From Flammula alnicola (Eukaryota > Basidiomycota > Agaricomycetes > Agaricales > Strophariaceae), in contig JADNRV010000060.1 in assembly GCA_015499995.1 (NCBI GenBank), positions 186,001 through 250,000 of the forward strand: a stretch of 64,000 nt of DNA, in the 5' to 3' direction. Of this stretch, positions 12,548-23,479 are shown piece by piece; the stretch's first letter is position 1; every line of letters begins with the position of its first letter. A model generated the notes under the pieces. The model saw only the letters and a program-made list of their open reading frames with translations. It did no database searches and had not been told where the DNA came from. Position numbers and translations under genes: made by a program.

Positions 12548-14916
12548 ATGCATTCCTCTAGACTACTGTCGTTTGTTCTTGCCTCTCTTCTCGCTATTCC
12601 TTCTCTCGGCATCACCCTTACCAACCCCTCGCAACTCACTACACTTACCTATGACTACGTCATTATTGGAGGTATGCACGTACCTTTACCGAATTATACC
12701 AGGAAGCTGATGAGTTTGAACAGCTGGCAATGCCGGACTCGTAATTGCCAACCGCTTGACGGAGAATGCAAACGTGACCGTCCTTGTTCTGGAAGCTGGT
12801 GTGAGGTGAAGACGGAACATTCCTTTCAGCATGCTTCTTGTGCTCAATCGGTTTATAGCGACCAAGGCGTCATCGCCGCCGAGGCTCCATTCCTGGGACC
12901 TACTTTGACACCTAGTGAGCTTTCCTTTTCTCATTCCCGCAGGAAGACCGAATCTGATTTGAAACTTAATACAGACACACCGTACGACTGGAATTATACA
13001 GTTGTTGCGCAGGCAGGTATGGATGGAAGGACCTTCCCTTACCCTCGTGGAAGGCTTTTGGGAGGCTCTAGCAGCGCCAGTAAGCATACGTTCAACAGAA
13101 ACATGTTTGGGCATTGCGTTGAGTTGTCCTTCACAGACTACCTCTTCCACCAATATGGCACGTTTGAGGATTGGAACAGGCTTGCCAACATCTCAGGGGA
13201 CTCCGGATGGGAATGGAGCAACATGAAACCGTACATCCAGAAGGTTCACTATATTCATACCGATATATTTCTCCCCCCTAACTCTCTCTCTAGCACGAGA
13301 AATTCGTCCCTCCGGTTGATGGACACAACACCACTGGGCAATTTATTCCTTCCCTCCATGGCTTCAATGGTGAAGTCTCTGTCAGTCTTTATGGATACAA
13401 TCAACAATCGATCCGCGCGTACTCGCCACTACGCAACAGCTGGCAGAGTTCCCATACAACGAGGACACGAGCGGCGGTGACCATCTCTTCTCGGTATCGG
13501 GTTCCTCCAATCTTCGGCTGGTGGAGGTGTTCGAAGCAGCTCTTCCACGAGTTATCTTGCCAATGCCAACAGTCGTCCGAATCTCACGGTTCTCATCAAT
13601 GCAACTGTCATGAAACTCTTGCAAACTGGCACTACCAGCACTGGCCTCAAGTCCTTCCGTAATGTTCAGTTCATAAGTTCCCAAGGACTTGCGCCCAGTC
13701 CATCAGGTAAATGGACCCTTTCTGTCGAGCCACATTCATGTGATATTCATTGCGTCGTTTCAATTGAGCAGCTACCCCTATAACTGTCACAGCAAACAAG
13801 GAAGTTATTCTTTCGGCTGGTTCGGTTGGCACAACGCAAATCCTCCAACTTTCTGGAATCGGAAACAGCGCCACCTCAATGCATTGAACATCAGCACGAC
13901 TATCGACCATCCCTCAGTCGGAGAAAACTTGAGCGATCACACCTTACTTCCGAACATCTACAGTGTTCAGGGAAACCTAAGCTTCGACAACATATTACGG
14001 GATCCTACCGCTACTTTAGACCAATGGATTCAGAACAAAACCGGATTGTTCGCAAACAACGTCGTCAACAACTTCGGTTTCCTTCGTATTCCCGCTAACG
14101 CGACCATCTTCCAAACTACTCCGGATCCGGCTGCTGGACCTAACTCCCCTCACTGGGAAATTATTATCGCGGTATGCCTCCAAACACATCTACCTTGTCG
14201 CGTAACTAACACATTCAAAAGAACTTCTGGTTTAACCCAGGAATTCCTCAGCCAGCGACAGGAAGCTTCATGACCGTTGTTTCAGTCCTCATCAGTCCTA
14301 CGTCTCGTAAGCTGTCCGATAATTTCCTCAAAGCTTCTCTAAATATAAATCTATGACACAGGTGGAACTATCAAGTTGGCTTCTACCAATCCTTTCGACA
14401 AGCCCGTCATCAATCCCCAGTACCTTACTACCGACTTCGATATCTTCGCCATGCGCGAATCTGTCCAGGCCATCAACCGCTTCGTCGGAGCGCCCGCCTG
14501 GTCTGACTATGTCGTCGGCCCCTTCGGCAGCAGTTTCGCCGCAGCCACAGACGATAGCTCCATTGACTCATACGTCCGAGGACTCACTACTACTATCTTC
14601 CATCCTGTGGGCACGGCAGCGATGTCTCCGGCGGGCGCAACTACTGGCGTGGTCAACCCTGACCTAACCGTGAAGGGTGCTGACGGACTTCGCATTGTCG
14701 ACGCGTCTATCTTCGTGAGTTCTTTTTAGAATGCACTTGCCAGGCCTTCGGTTGATTTATTTTATGCAGCCATTCGTACCAAGTTGCCATACTCAAGGTC
14801 CTGTTTACCTTCTTGCTGAAAGGGCTTCCGATATCATAAAGGTAAATCTAGGATGTCACTCTCTAGTTAACCGTGCCCTAATTGTCTGTTTTTACAACAA
14901 GGCTGCGGATGCTTAA
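12548..14916 (+). pseudogene. GMC oxidoreductase copy 1 (aryl-alcohol-oxidase-like), frameshifted
   Basis: FAD-dependent GMC oxidoreductase related to secreted aryl-alcohol oxidases (AA3_2), which oxidise aromatic alcohols and release hydrogen peroxide for lignin decay. A signal peptide (MHSSRLLSFVLASLLAIPSL) leads into YDYVIIGAGNAG, the split Rossmann motif. [12 protein letters not shown] follows, and the C-terminal FHPVGTAAM and PFVPSCHTQGPVY carry the two catalytic-site histidines. Intron positions match the intact copy at 50270-52615, plus one extra intron (about 14842-14901) before the last four codons. Aligned with that copy, one base is missing near 13403 and another near 13871. Each shifts the frame and neither lies in a homopolymer run. 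Between and around these points the protein is well conserved, so loss of function looks recent. An assembly error cannot be excluded. Confidence 0.85.
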
Positions 14917-16140
14917 TCTTCTCTCCCCTTGAATGTCTTGCGCCAACTATTTTTTACGCCTTATCCTCCTTCTTTTATGCGCTCGGCTTATCCTCGGGTA
15001 ATCATTTCTCTGGTTGATTCTTTAGATCGAGATTCGTCCTGTAGATATTTATGTACATATGTTTATTTCATGAAAATAAAACTTAATGGTTGTTTAAACT
15101 CTGTCCTTCCCGATTGATAAAATGCTCTGAATTCGAAGGTCAGTGGAATAAGTACTTGGTAAGAAGTGCATTGTTATCCGAACAGTTTGTCGTTGTTCTT
15201 AGAGCCGTCTACGTTGCTAAAAATAACTTGCAGAATGTACCCTGTGTGGCGCATTGCTGATTGAGTTATGTTCTGGCACTATTTGCACACTCGAGTTTCC
15301 GTGGTTAATTGAAGTCAAATTTCTCGAGTAGTACATACTACAGATGTGGACATACTGTACCTCGTAGAGTACTCCGAATTTGATGTGCCCCTCTTTACCT
15401 TCATTCTCTATGAAAGATCTTGTCGTCGCTAAAGCGAAGCAAGCTTAAGAACGTAAAGAAAAAAGACCGACTGGGCCATGTGTACCCGTAGATTGTTCAA
15501 TTGACTCTTTGCGCCAGGACGTCTATGTAATACTAGGTGTCTGTTGCATATTTACCTCCGCCCCTTCACCGCTGCATTGCTTTTCAGTGATATAAAATCC
15601 TGAATTATCGGATCGACAATATTCCATCGAGGCCGTTGGGTGGCTTGAATGTCCATGCTTCTTCGTCCCTTGATTATAAATATAGGTCTCCTAAAGCCAA
15701 CTAACTCATTAAACATTCCAAGCAAGAGGCCAATAAAATATAGCGAAACCGTTTCCAGGTTATCCGACAGGTCTAAAAGTTTCTATGCCTGAAAGCCAGG
15801 GGTATAATGCGGAGTACGACGTTTTGCCTCCAATGGTCAAGTTTTTGTTAACAACCGCAGCTCTCCCACAGACTGCCGGAGTGTGAGTCCGGACCCGAGC
15901 TAAATATGCCTTTGGACTCCGCGAGCACTGCGTTCAATGATGAATATGCTCTCCAAAAATATTGTTAGGTCACTAGGCGCAGAGTACTAACGGCAACCTT
16001 TATCTTACGAGGTTGACAACAATAAGTAGTAGCCAATCGATGGTGTGAAACTTGGAGCCCTGTTGTGTGCCGCGCACAGATCGACAAACATTTGCAGTAC
16101 TCGTAACTCAGGTGCTCACCCTGGGCGGAGTCTCCTACTA
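14917..16140. other. Intergenic, no gene supported
   Basis: About 1.2 kb of AT-rich sequence with only short open frames. The right end passes into the 5' block shared by all the CFEM genes, which opens with a GAGCTCGAGG sequence near 16147. Confidence 0.5.
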
Positions 16141-16345
16141 TAAATGGAGCTCGAGGTGGGACGACTCTCAGTAGGTGCTCTTCCGCGACTCCTTGTGCAT
16201 CATGGTCGATTCGACCTCCCTCACAAGTATTCAACGCATTTCATCTGGTTCAGACGTCTCAACTTGACTTGCATCTATATATCCATTTGCCTCTGCAGAA
16301 ATAGGAGAAATTCCGGTAAACAGCACTGCTAATGGACTTGGGGTC

Positions 16346-16377
16346 TGACGTCGAGGGCCGTCGTGAATCATGACGTC
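16346..16377 (+). promoter_or_regulatory. Paired GACGTC module of CFEM gene A
   Basis: Two TGACGTC cores, 25 bp apart, enclose a TCGTGAATCA spacer. The module lies about 100 bp before the ATG and is repeated upstream of all five CFEM genes. TGACGTC is the half-palindrome recognised by CREB/ATF-type bZIP factors; that this is a bZIP site is an inference. Confidence 0.5.
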
Positions 16378-16478
16378 TAAGATCACCAAAAATCCGGGTT
16401 ATAAGCTGAACGTTTTTCCAAATGAAAGCTTGTCCTTAAGCCTCGGTCCCTCTGCACAACTTTCACCACAGTATCATC

Positions 16479-16902
16479 ATGCGTGTTTCCTTCGTCGTAC
16501 TCAGCGTCCTCGGCGTTATCGCCTCTGCATCTGCCACCGCGCTGGAGTCTCGCGACAGCTACTACTACCCTCGTAACATCCTTCTCTTAAGCTCTGTTGT
16601 CATGCGCTAATCTTATCCTTTATCACATCGTAGAATGCTGCTACGATTGCATGAACAGTTACAGCTACTGGGACTACGGGTGCTCGTCGTCTGATGATTA
16701 CGAATGCCTTTGCTCCAATAGTGATTGGAAGGACAGCATGCACAGCTGCTTCAAGCGCAATTGCTACCGCGACGACTATCGCCGGGGTAAAAAATCTATT
16801 CACCATTATTGCCGGAAGGCCGTAAGCCAATTTATCTTTTTCCATTGTCCTTGTTTTCATTAGAACTGGATCGTTCAGAATCACCCCATAGATGGTTGGT
16901 AA
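16479..16902 (+). CDS. Small secreted CFEM protein A (no linker)
   Basis: A 101-aa secreted cysteine-rich protein from three exons: 16479-16572, 16634-16821 and 16879-16902. Residues 1-22 form a signal peptide (MRVSFVVLSVLGVIASASAT). After only a few residues (SYYYP) the CFEM domain starts at QCCYDC. It continues through GCSSSDDYECLCSN, where the Asp two residues before Cys is the usual haem-iron ligand position, then CFKRNC, and ends with HHYC. The last exon encodes NHPIDGW. CFEM proteins are extracellular or wall-linked and some bind haem or act as effectors. There is no hydrophobic C-terminal tail, so no GPI anchor is expected. It carries one more cysteine (CC pair) than copies B and C. 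Splice choice is supported by the same phases in all five copies. Confidence 0.85.
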
Positions 16903-17103
16903 ATCCTTGTTCGCGAATGCGCGGGGTATCACACCTGAAATTGATGCTCCTATCTACAAATTGTTCTATAAATAACTATGCACAGCCTCGTTTACTGTCG
17001 TACTTTTTCATTTATCAAGCCGCAAGCGCCATCTTTTCCGACTCCGTTTCCTCCTTTTATGTAAAAGACGAGGGCCTCAAAGATAAATGTTCGTTATATT
17101 TAT

Positions 17104-17330
17104 AGCCTTGAGCTTCTCGGTAGTCTAGCGCTGGCAAGATATGGCCGTGAGCGAACATTTAAACGTTACGCGTACGGGCTAATCTCCTTTACGCGTTGAT
17201 TGACGCACCAGTTTGCAATTACATTGGCCGCAATTCTGCATCGCAGGGGGAAACTGTTATTAAATTTGATTCGATATATGTGTGCAGTGAAGAGTCGAAG
17301 CGAGACACCAACAGGCGACTGTTGTGAACT
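17104..17330 (+). repeat. 3'-flank repeat of CFEM A (copy of the B flank)
   Basis: Clearly similar to 19540-19770 downstream of CFEM B. Both contain a TTGAGCTTCT/TTAAGCTTCT start, CAGTTTGCAATTAC and GTGAAGAGTCGAAGCGA. The same block occurs in reverse orientation at about 24117-24310. The similarity ends near 17330, where unrelated sequence begins. Confidence 0.65.
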
Positions 17331-17559
17331 CCCTGGCTAAACTCGAGGAGGTTCAGCCTTTCTGCGACGCCTTCTAGGCTTAAACCATCGTAGCGTGGTG
17401 GTGCCGTTGTATACGGAAACTGGTCTAATGCCGCTGGATTATCGACGTCTCGCAGTACATACGCTATCCTGAGTATTATCACAACTCGCAGAGGACAGAT
17501 ATGTTCGGGCAGCACTAAATGACTCGATTGACCTGGTAGCCCATGATAAACCCTCGTGA

Positions 17560-18192
17560 ATAACCGAGCTGAAGACCACGCTACAGAAACTGCTGGTTCC
17601 AGTGCATCTACCAGATCTGGCAGGGCGCTTCGTGAGAGGATGTTGATAATACCGTGAAATCTGTGAAGCGAGTACGGAAAAATACCGGAGATCGGCTGTT
17701 GAGGAGTCTGAAAGGTTATACCTCCTGTGGAATAGGAAGGAATTAGACAAAGACAGTGGAATGCGTCTATCCATGACCATGATGTTTAGACGTGTACAAC
17801 GCAAGCCATCGAAAATCATTGTACCGTCTATACTCACAGGACACTGTCTGGCCCTGGAAAGGTTGCGATGGACCGAAGAACGCCGCCCATGTATTGAGCG
17901 AAATGAGAGAAAGTGCCGATTTTGCAAAGTGACAATCGATCCCCCAGTGTTGGAATGCGAAGGAAAAATCGAACTCACCGCCCTGCGTGAGGAATTCCTA
18001 AGGCGCATGTACATTGACTGCCCGAATCTGCCCCACCCGGGAGAAATAGAATCAGTGTCCCTGCCAAGGACAATGCTCGCGGAAAGGTGCACAATACCGC
18101 TGCTCGCTAAATACACTCATGACGTTCTGGCTATATGTGGTGCTGTCCCAATACTTATCTCAGCTCTTTCTGTACATTGGATATTAGATTAG
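17560..18192 (+). mobile_element. 3' end of a non-LTR (LINE) retrotransposon, decayed
   Basis: From about 17720 the plus strand reads ERLYLLWNRKELDKDSG and then MTMMFRRVQRKP. It continues into CLALERLRWTEERR, a CRFC pair and LREEFLRRMYIDCPNLP, and the frame ends at 18192. This order (end of the reverse-transcriptase ORF, 'xxLxxERxRW', a Cys-x2-Cys knuckle, 'LRxEFL') is typical of the C-terminus of fungal LINE ORF2 proteins. Upstream of 17720 the frame is interrupted. The knuckle lacks its usual His, so the element is dead. The last 300 bp recur in inverted orientation next to CFEM C. Confidence 0.6.
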
Positions 18193-18590
18193 CACTGGAT
18201 ACAGTTTCTTTGCTTAAAAGATAATTATTTATCGAGCCCGAGACGACATGATACATAAATTGTCCATGCGTTGATACTCTCGGACCTCGGCGTTCAGTGA
18301 TTGGCCCAGGCCGTGTAATATTACTACCCGAATTCTAATAGGGAAAGAAGACGACAGCATGCAGAAGCGTGGAACAGAAAAGTTTCTGGAGCTCGAGGTG
18401 AGACGACTCTACTGTGCGCGATTCCTTCCGCTACTCCTTGCGCCTCACGACCTACCCCAGTATTCGACGTGATTCATCTGATTCAGGAATCAGAAGTCTC
18501 AACTGACTCTCCATCCTTAGTTCCATTGCGGTGCGTTTGCCTCTCTCCAGAAACAGGAGAAACAGCGTGTGCTAGTAGATTTCCGGGTCA

Positions 18591-18621
18591 GACGTCGAGG
18601 ATCGTCGTGAATCATGACATC
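18591..18621 (+). promoter_or_regulatory. Paired GACGTC module of CFEM gene B
   Basis: GACGTC at 18591 and a one-base variant, GACATC, at 18616. The 25-bp spacing is the same as in gene A and the module ends 102 bp before the ATG. Confidence 0.45.
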
Positions 18622-18723
18622 CCCTTAAGATCTCGTCACCTAAAATCCAGCTTATAAGCTGAAACGTTTATACAAACGAAACTTGAAGCTTCGGCCCTCA
18701 ACACAACTTTTCACCACATCATC

Positions 18724-19293
18724 ATGCGTGTTTCTTTCATCGTACTCAGCATCCTCGGCGTTATCGTCTCCACATCTGCCACCGCACTCGAATCTCGCGA
18801 CCGCAGTGGTGGCGGTGGCGGTGACGGTTGGAATGGCGGTGATGGCAACAGTGGCGGGGGTGGCAATTGTGGGGGCGGCAATGGTGGGAGCGGCAACGGC
18901 GGGGGTGGAAATGGGGGTGGTGGAAATGGGGGTGGTGGAAATGGGGGTGGTGGCAATGGTGGTCACGGCGGCTATCCCCGTAACATCCTTCTCGTAAACC
19001 CTGTTGTCATGCGCTAATCCCCTCCTTTGTCTCATCGCAGAATGCGCCGACCAGTGTCTGAACCGGAACACCTTCGGGTGCTCGCCTTTCGATTACCGAT
19101 GCCTTTGCTCTAATAGTAGGTGGAGCGACAGCATTCGCAGGTGCTTCAAGAGGAATTGCCAGGACGGCGACTTTTGGCGCGGTAGAAACACTGTCTTCAA
19201 ACATTGCGAACAAGTCGTAAGCATTCACCTTTTTCCATCGTCCTTGTTTTCACTAAAACTTTCGTTCAGCGTCATCCCTTGCAAGGTTGGTAA
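18724..19293 (+). CDS. Small secreted CFEM protein B with long Gly-rich linker
   Basis: A 151-aa secreted protein in three exons: 18724-18979, 19041-19216 and 19270-19293. The signal peptide (MRVSFIVLSILGVIVSTSAT) is followed by ALESRD. A Gly/Asn linker of about 57 residues then runs on GGGGN units and includes one stray Cys (GGNCGGG). The CFEM domain reads QCADQC, GCSPFDYRCLCSN, CFKRNC and KHC. The spacing is C-x3-C-x7-C-x6-C-x-C-x11-C-x4-C-x15-C and the putative haem-ligand Asp is present. Exon 3 encodes RHPLQGW. If intron 1 were retained, translation would stop soon after the linker and yield a Gly-rich peptide without CFEM. The domain is almost identical to that of copy C. Confidence 0.85.
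18901..18960 (+). repeat. 15-bp coding minisatellite in CFEM B linker
   Basis: About four units of GGGGGTGGTGGAAAT or near variants, each encoding GGGGN. The repeat length keeps the reading frame, so gain or loss of units changes linker length without breaking the gene. Confidence 0.8.
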
Positions 19294-19539
19294 ATCCTCA
19301 ATTTGCAGGGTGTTGGAGAATGCGCAGGGTATTACACGTGAAATTGACACTCCTATCTACAATTTGTTCTATAAATAGCTATGCAGTCTTGTTTACCGTC
19401 GTACTTTTCTCATTAATCAGCGCCATCTCTTCTTCATCCCCAGTTCGCCGTTTCCTTCTCTTGGAATACGAGTGGTAATGACTACCTCTCAGAAAAAAAG
19501 TTCGTTAAATTTAAAAAATTTTGGTTAGATTTATCTATA

Positions 19540-20175
19540 GTCTTAAGCTTCTTAGTAGTCTATCGCTAGCAAGATATTGGCCGTGAACGAAGACTTGAAC
19601 GTTACGGACTAATCACCTTTACTGCGCCGCATGATCGTTGATTCACATAACAGTTTGCAATTACTTGTAACATTGGGCACAATTCTACATCGCAGAGGAA
19701 AATTGTTATTGAATTTAGTGCGATATATGTGCGCAGTGAAGAGTCGAAGCGACAAATACCAACGGGCGACTGCTGTGAATTACATGATCCCTGACATCTC
19801 CATCTCTCAAAACACTGAGAAATGCTTTTCCAGCCCACCATGGGTATCCTGTCATACCGTTGTTTCTAGGGCCAGAAGGGCGCGGCATTTCTGCAGTTGG
19901 GCTTGTTCGACGGGCGCTTATTGATGCGTTTCGGTGGATTTGCCAGGAGGATAATATCTTAATCCACATCCCTTCCTCCATCCCCCATTTTCTTCGGGTA
20001 TTCGTTTTGTCTCCCGAACAGCCTATTAAGGGTCCTATAATATGCGAAAATGCAAGCTAGCGATCCTAGAGGAAGAAGGTGGACGGAGCTTGGGTTTTCG
20101 CCTTAGTTTGGGGAGATATACGCACTTCTGTCATCTGAAAGCTCTGTTGGAGGAACTCGAAAGAGAGTCTGCATA
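19540..20175 (+). repeat. 3'-flank repeat of CFEM B
   Basis: The block resembles 17104-17330 in the same orientation and 23480-24310 in reverse orientation. Landmarks of the inverted match are GGTATTCGTTTTGTC with CGAACAGCCTAT near 19995-20025, which pairs with ATAGGCTGTTCG near 23634. TCGACGGGCGCTTATTGATG near 19908 pairs with CAATAAGCGCCCGTCGA near 23920. Confidence 0.65.
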
Positions 20176-20599
20176 GGGAGTAGTATACTAGTACAAGCAA
20201 GAGTAGTGCAATCCATAAAAAAGGACCCAGCAGGACCAAGTGCAAATCTGCAATCGACGAGATGGCACCTTGCTTAACTCGTCAGTGCTTAGCCGCTCAT
20301 GGTGGCTCCAAACCATGTCTGTTCCGTCTAAGCGAGGACACGGATGTACATAGAGTAGAGCACACACATAGGGGGGGGGGGTTCATCAGCAAGTTGACAT
20401 ATTACTTTTCCGCTTTTTGCTGCTTTTTCACTTTTTCCCTTAAAATTCCCATGAAATGACCTGTTTTTCAGGGCAAATTACTGCCAAATCAGTGGGTTTC
20501 CATGCTAGCTTTTTGCCGATCGACACCTGGCTTTTTTGACTTGCCGCTTTTGTCACTTTTCGCCTCTTTTTTCACTTGCACAAGCGGAAAAAAGCTAAT

Positions 20600-20763
20600 T
20601 GTTAGACTCCTGATGTTCTCGAGGGTATAAAAGGACGACTCGGAAGTGATTTACCTCGTCTCAAGCCTCATCCTTTCCTCGACCCCCCTCTCATTTTCTC
20701 CTGTCCGTGATATCACTCTAGTCGTTACTAGTAGCCTCAGCGTAGATTAGATTAGATTAGGAC
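20600..20763 (+). mobile_element. Possible solo or 3' LTR
   Basis: The sequence starts TGTTAGACTCC straight after a purine-rich GCGGAAAAAAGC tract. A TATAAAAGG box follows about 40 bp in, then a long pyrimidine-rich stretch, then a short GATTA repeat before AGGACA. This is the layout of small fungal LTRs, with the purine tract as the retroelement PPT. No second LTR and no gag/pol were found, and the right boundary is a guess. Confidence 0.25.
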
Positions 20764-22005
20764 ATGGCTGTGCATGTTCATGCAGTACGCCAGCGTGATG
20801 AGCTCAATGCAAAAGATATCCATCGCACCGACACAACACGCTAAACCGCACAGCGCCCAACGCATTCCCGAGCAACGCGCCCCGAGAGCGGTCAGATTTG
20901 ACTGCTCCACCGCGGTAAAACCTGACCAAATTTCATCCGATCTGCTGCGCGCGTGCACTCTTAAAACGAGGTATGTGGGTTGGAGGTCGATTGCCAACAG
21001 ATGTCATAGGGCTATCGGAGGAGAGGAATAGAGCTGCAGGCAGGACGCATGCAGTGGAATGCGATGGAAGGCCCGCGAGATACGTCGCAACTCGACCTAC
21101 CCAATCTCACTCGCCCACTCACCCCCTGTTGCACAGATATAGACGAAGAGAAAGATATTTTCTGGTGTGTGGGACGGAACTGTAGCAGCCGTGAAGAGGC
21201 GGTATAGCGTAGAAAGAAGGGTGTACACGGTAGTAGACGGGAGGCAAGACGTGTATGCCAAATGTCACAGCGGCGAGTATGTCTTGAGATAGTCAGAATG
21301 AGGGCACTGGCGGCGGACTGTTGGTTTTGAGGGGAACGAGACCGTAGTGTTAAAAGGAGCTGGACGTGGTGACGCAATCATGACCACTCGTCTTTTAAGA
21401 GAAGGAAACGGAGAATTGGGGATGAGGAAGGGCCCCTAGATGCGAAACTGTCACCCTCCGAGTCACCGAACGTCCACACATATCTTCACCACCCACTCTC
21501 GGCTCACCACGCTCGAGCTCGGCATATTGGCAGTCCTTCATCGCTCCAAAGAGTTTAGACGCCCGCCAAATGCACAGCCACCATAGCTCGTGAGCTTTTA
21601 CACCGGTAAGGGTTCGTGTTAGGGTTCGCAGTTAACGTCAGCGTTAGCTTAGGGTTAGTAGTATATCCATTGCTGAGTTAGGAGGTTCGGGTCGGTGTTT
21701 AAGTAGCAATTTGGAAGGGGAGGTCATTGCAAGTTGTGGACTTCGGATTGTAACGTACTGTGTCCGTTACGTAATAAAGCTCCGCCGTCGGTGCCAGAAT
21801 GCCAAGTGTGCGTGTGCCTGAGCGTGAATTGTGTGGAGACGCGTGTGCGCCGTTCGCTGGTATAGAGGAAGAGATGGCGTTGATTCACTGAAAAAGGTAG
21901 GACTGTGCATAGCTATTTATAGAATAAATTGTAGATAGGAGTAACAATTTCACGTGGCCCTACTAATACACTTGCGCATTCTCCAACACCCTGCAATTTG
22001 AGGAT

Positions 22006-22520
22006 TTACCAACCTTGCAAGGGATGACGCTGAACGAAAGTTTTAGTGAAAACAAGGACGATGGAAAAAGGTGAATGGCCTTACGACTTGTTCGCAATGT
22101 TTGAGGACAGTGTTTCTACCCCGCGAAAAGTCGCCGTCGTGGCAATTCCTCTTGAAGCACCTGCGAATGCTGTCGCTCCACCTACTATTAGAGCAAAGGC
22201 ATCGGTAATCGAAAGGCGAGCACCCGAAGGTGTCCCGGTTGAGACACTGGTCGGCGCATTCTACGATGAGACAAAGGAGGGGATTAGCGCATGACAATAG
22301 GGTTTATGAGAAGGATGTTACGGGGATAGCTGCCGTAATTGCCGCCGCCGCCATTGCCACTTCCTCCGTTGCCACCTCCTCCGTTGCCACCGCCGCCATT
22401 GCCACCACCGCCATTGCCACCACCGCCATTCCAACCGCCACCGTCGCGAGATTCGAGCGCGGTGGCAGATGTGGAGACGATAACGCCGAGGATGCTGAGT
22501 ACGATAAAAGAAACACGCAT
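22006..22520 (-). CDS. Small secreted CFEM protein C with Gly-rich linker
   Basis: A 132-aa minus-strand paralogue of B. Exons are 22322-22520, 22085-22260 and 22006-22029, with identical phases. The signal peptide is MRVSFIVLSILGVIVSTSAT. The linker is shorter (about 40 residues) and built from GGGGN repeats ending in NYGSYP. The CFEM domain (QCADQC, GCSPFDYRCLC, CFKRNC, KHC) differs from B by only a few residues, for example N-to-D after LNR and Q-to-H before DGDF. Exon 3 again encodes RHPLQGW. The near identity of the domain beside a changed linker shows that duplication was recent and the linker evolves fastest. Both acceptor and donor sites are conserved, so the gene is probably functional. 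Confidence 0.85.
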
Positions 22521-22629
22521 GATGATGTGGTGAAAAGTTGTGTTGAGGGCCGAAGCTTCAAGTTTCGTTTGGATAAACGTTCAGCTTATAAGCTGGATTT
22601 TAGGTGACGAGATCTTAAGGGGACCGGGG

Positions 22630-22660
22630 GACGTCATGATTCACGACGATCCTCGACGTC
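22630..22660 (-). promoter_or_regulatory. Paired GACGTC module of CFEM gene C
   Basis: Two perfect GACGTC cores 25 bp apart, 109 bp before the ATG on the minus strand. The inter-core spacer matches that of B. Confidence 0.5.
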
Positions 22661-23479
22661 TGACCCGGAAGTCTATTAGCACACGCTGTTTCTCCTGTTT
22701 CTGGAGAGAGGCAAACGCACCGCAACTAAGGATGGAGAGTCAGTTGAGACTTCTGATTCCTGAATCAGATGAATCACGGCGAATACTGGGGTAGGTCGAC
22801 TCAACTATGTTGCCCGCGGTAGAGTCGTCTCACTTCGAGCTCCGGACAAATTTGCTGTTCCACGCTTCCGCATGCTGGGCCAATCACTGAACGCCGCGGT
22901 CCGAGAGTATCAACGCATGGACAATAAGGCTACATAATTACCTTTTAAGCTAAAGTGCTGCCTTCCGACCAACATGCAAGGAGCAAAGAAACTGTATCCA
23001 ATGCTAATCTAATATCCAATGCATAGGAATGGCTGGGATAAGTATTGGGACAGCCTCAAACATGGCCAGAACATCATGAGTGTATTTTGCGAGCAGCGCT
23101 ACTGTGCACCTTTTTTTCGCGAGCACTGTCCTCGCAGGGACACTCTATTTCTCCCAGGTGCGGCAGATTCGTGCAGTCAATTTGTACGCGTCTTAGGAAT
23201 TCCTCACGCCGGGCAGCGAGTTCGGTTTTTCCAACAGTGCACGCTCGGAGGATTCGATTGCCACTTTGCAAAATTGGCACTTTCTCTCATTTCGTTCAAT
23301 ACACAGATTACGCCACAATATCGATGTATTTAGAGGAATTCTTTAGCAGCCTAGACACGAAATAATTTGTTGGACGACATTTCCCAAATGATTCTGCGAA
23401 CAATGTTTGTAAATTCAACACGTTTTTCAAAATCTGTACATCTATGCTTGCTCATGTATCCTAATCTCCATGCACACCC

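Larger units (their letters stand above)
17888..19385 (+). repeat. Arm 1 of a large inverted duplication (LINE tail plus CFEM B)
   Basis: This segment holds the LINE 3' tail, the CFEM B 5' block, CFEM B itself and about 90 bp beyond it. It is repeated in reverse complement at 21905-23302. The pairing runs from the GCGAAATGAGAGAAA stretch near 17890 to the TATAAATAGCTATGCA stretch near 19385. The arms differ mainly in Gly-linker length and small indels. Confidence 0.75.
19386..21904. other. Spacer between the inverted CFEM arms
   Basis: No gene is supported. The left part (19540-20175) is a duplicated 3' flank described separately. A G10 run lies near 20371. Around 20390-20640 the sequence is rich in CTTTTT tracts and ends in GCGGAAAAAAGC, which looks like a polypurine tract. 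Then come a possible LTR and, at 21600-21660, TTAGGG-like motifs. Open frames are short. Confidence 0.45.
21905..23302 (-). repeat. Arm 2 of the inverted duplication (CFEM C plus LINE tail)
   Basis: Reverse-complement partner of 17888-19385. It holds the 3' flank, the CFEM C gene, its 5' block and, at 23030-23302, the LINE tail with minus-strand REEFLRRVQIDC and NLPHLGEIE segments. The LINE tail in this arm is more broken than in arm 1. Confidence 0.75.

Noticed and set aside
16573..16633. Intronless reading of CFEM genes ending in NILLLSSVVMR
   Set aside because: A stop follows the unspliced frame in A-D, but all five copies have matching donor, branch-like GCTAATC or CATAATC and acceptor sites, and splicing restores an eight-cysteine domain in each.
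18711..18956. Minus-strand proline-rich open frame (PPPPFPPPP repeats)
   Set aside because: It is the antisense shadow of the Gly/Asn minisatellite in CFEM B; the same artefact appears opposite CFEM C at 22339-22533.
20371..20380. G10 run as a G-quadruplex regulatory site
   Set aside because: A single homopolymer without further G-tracts nearby; could also be an assembly artefact.
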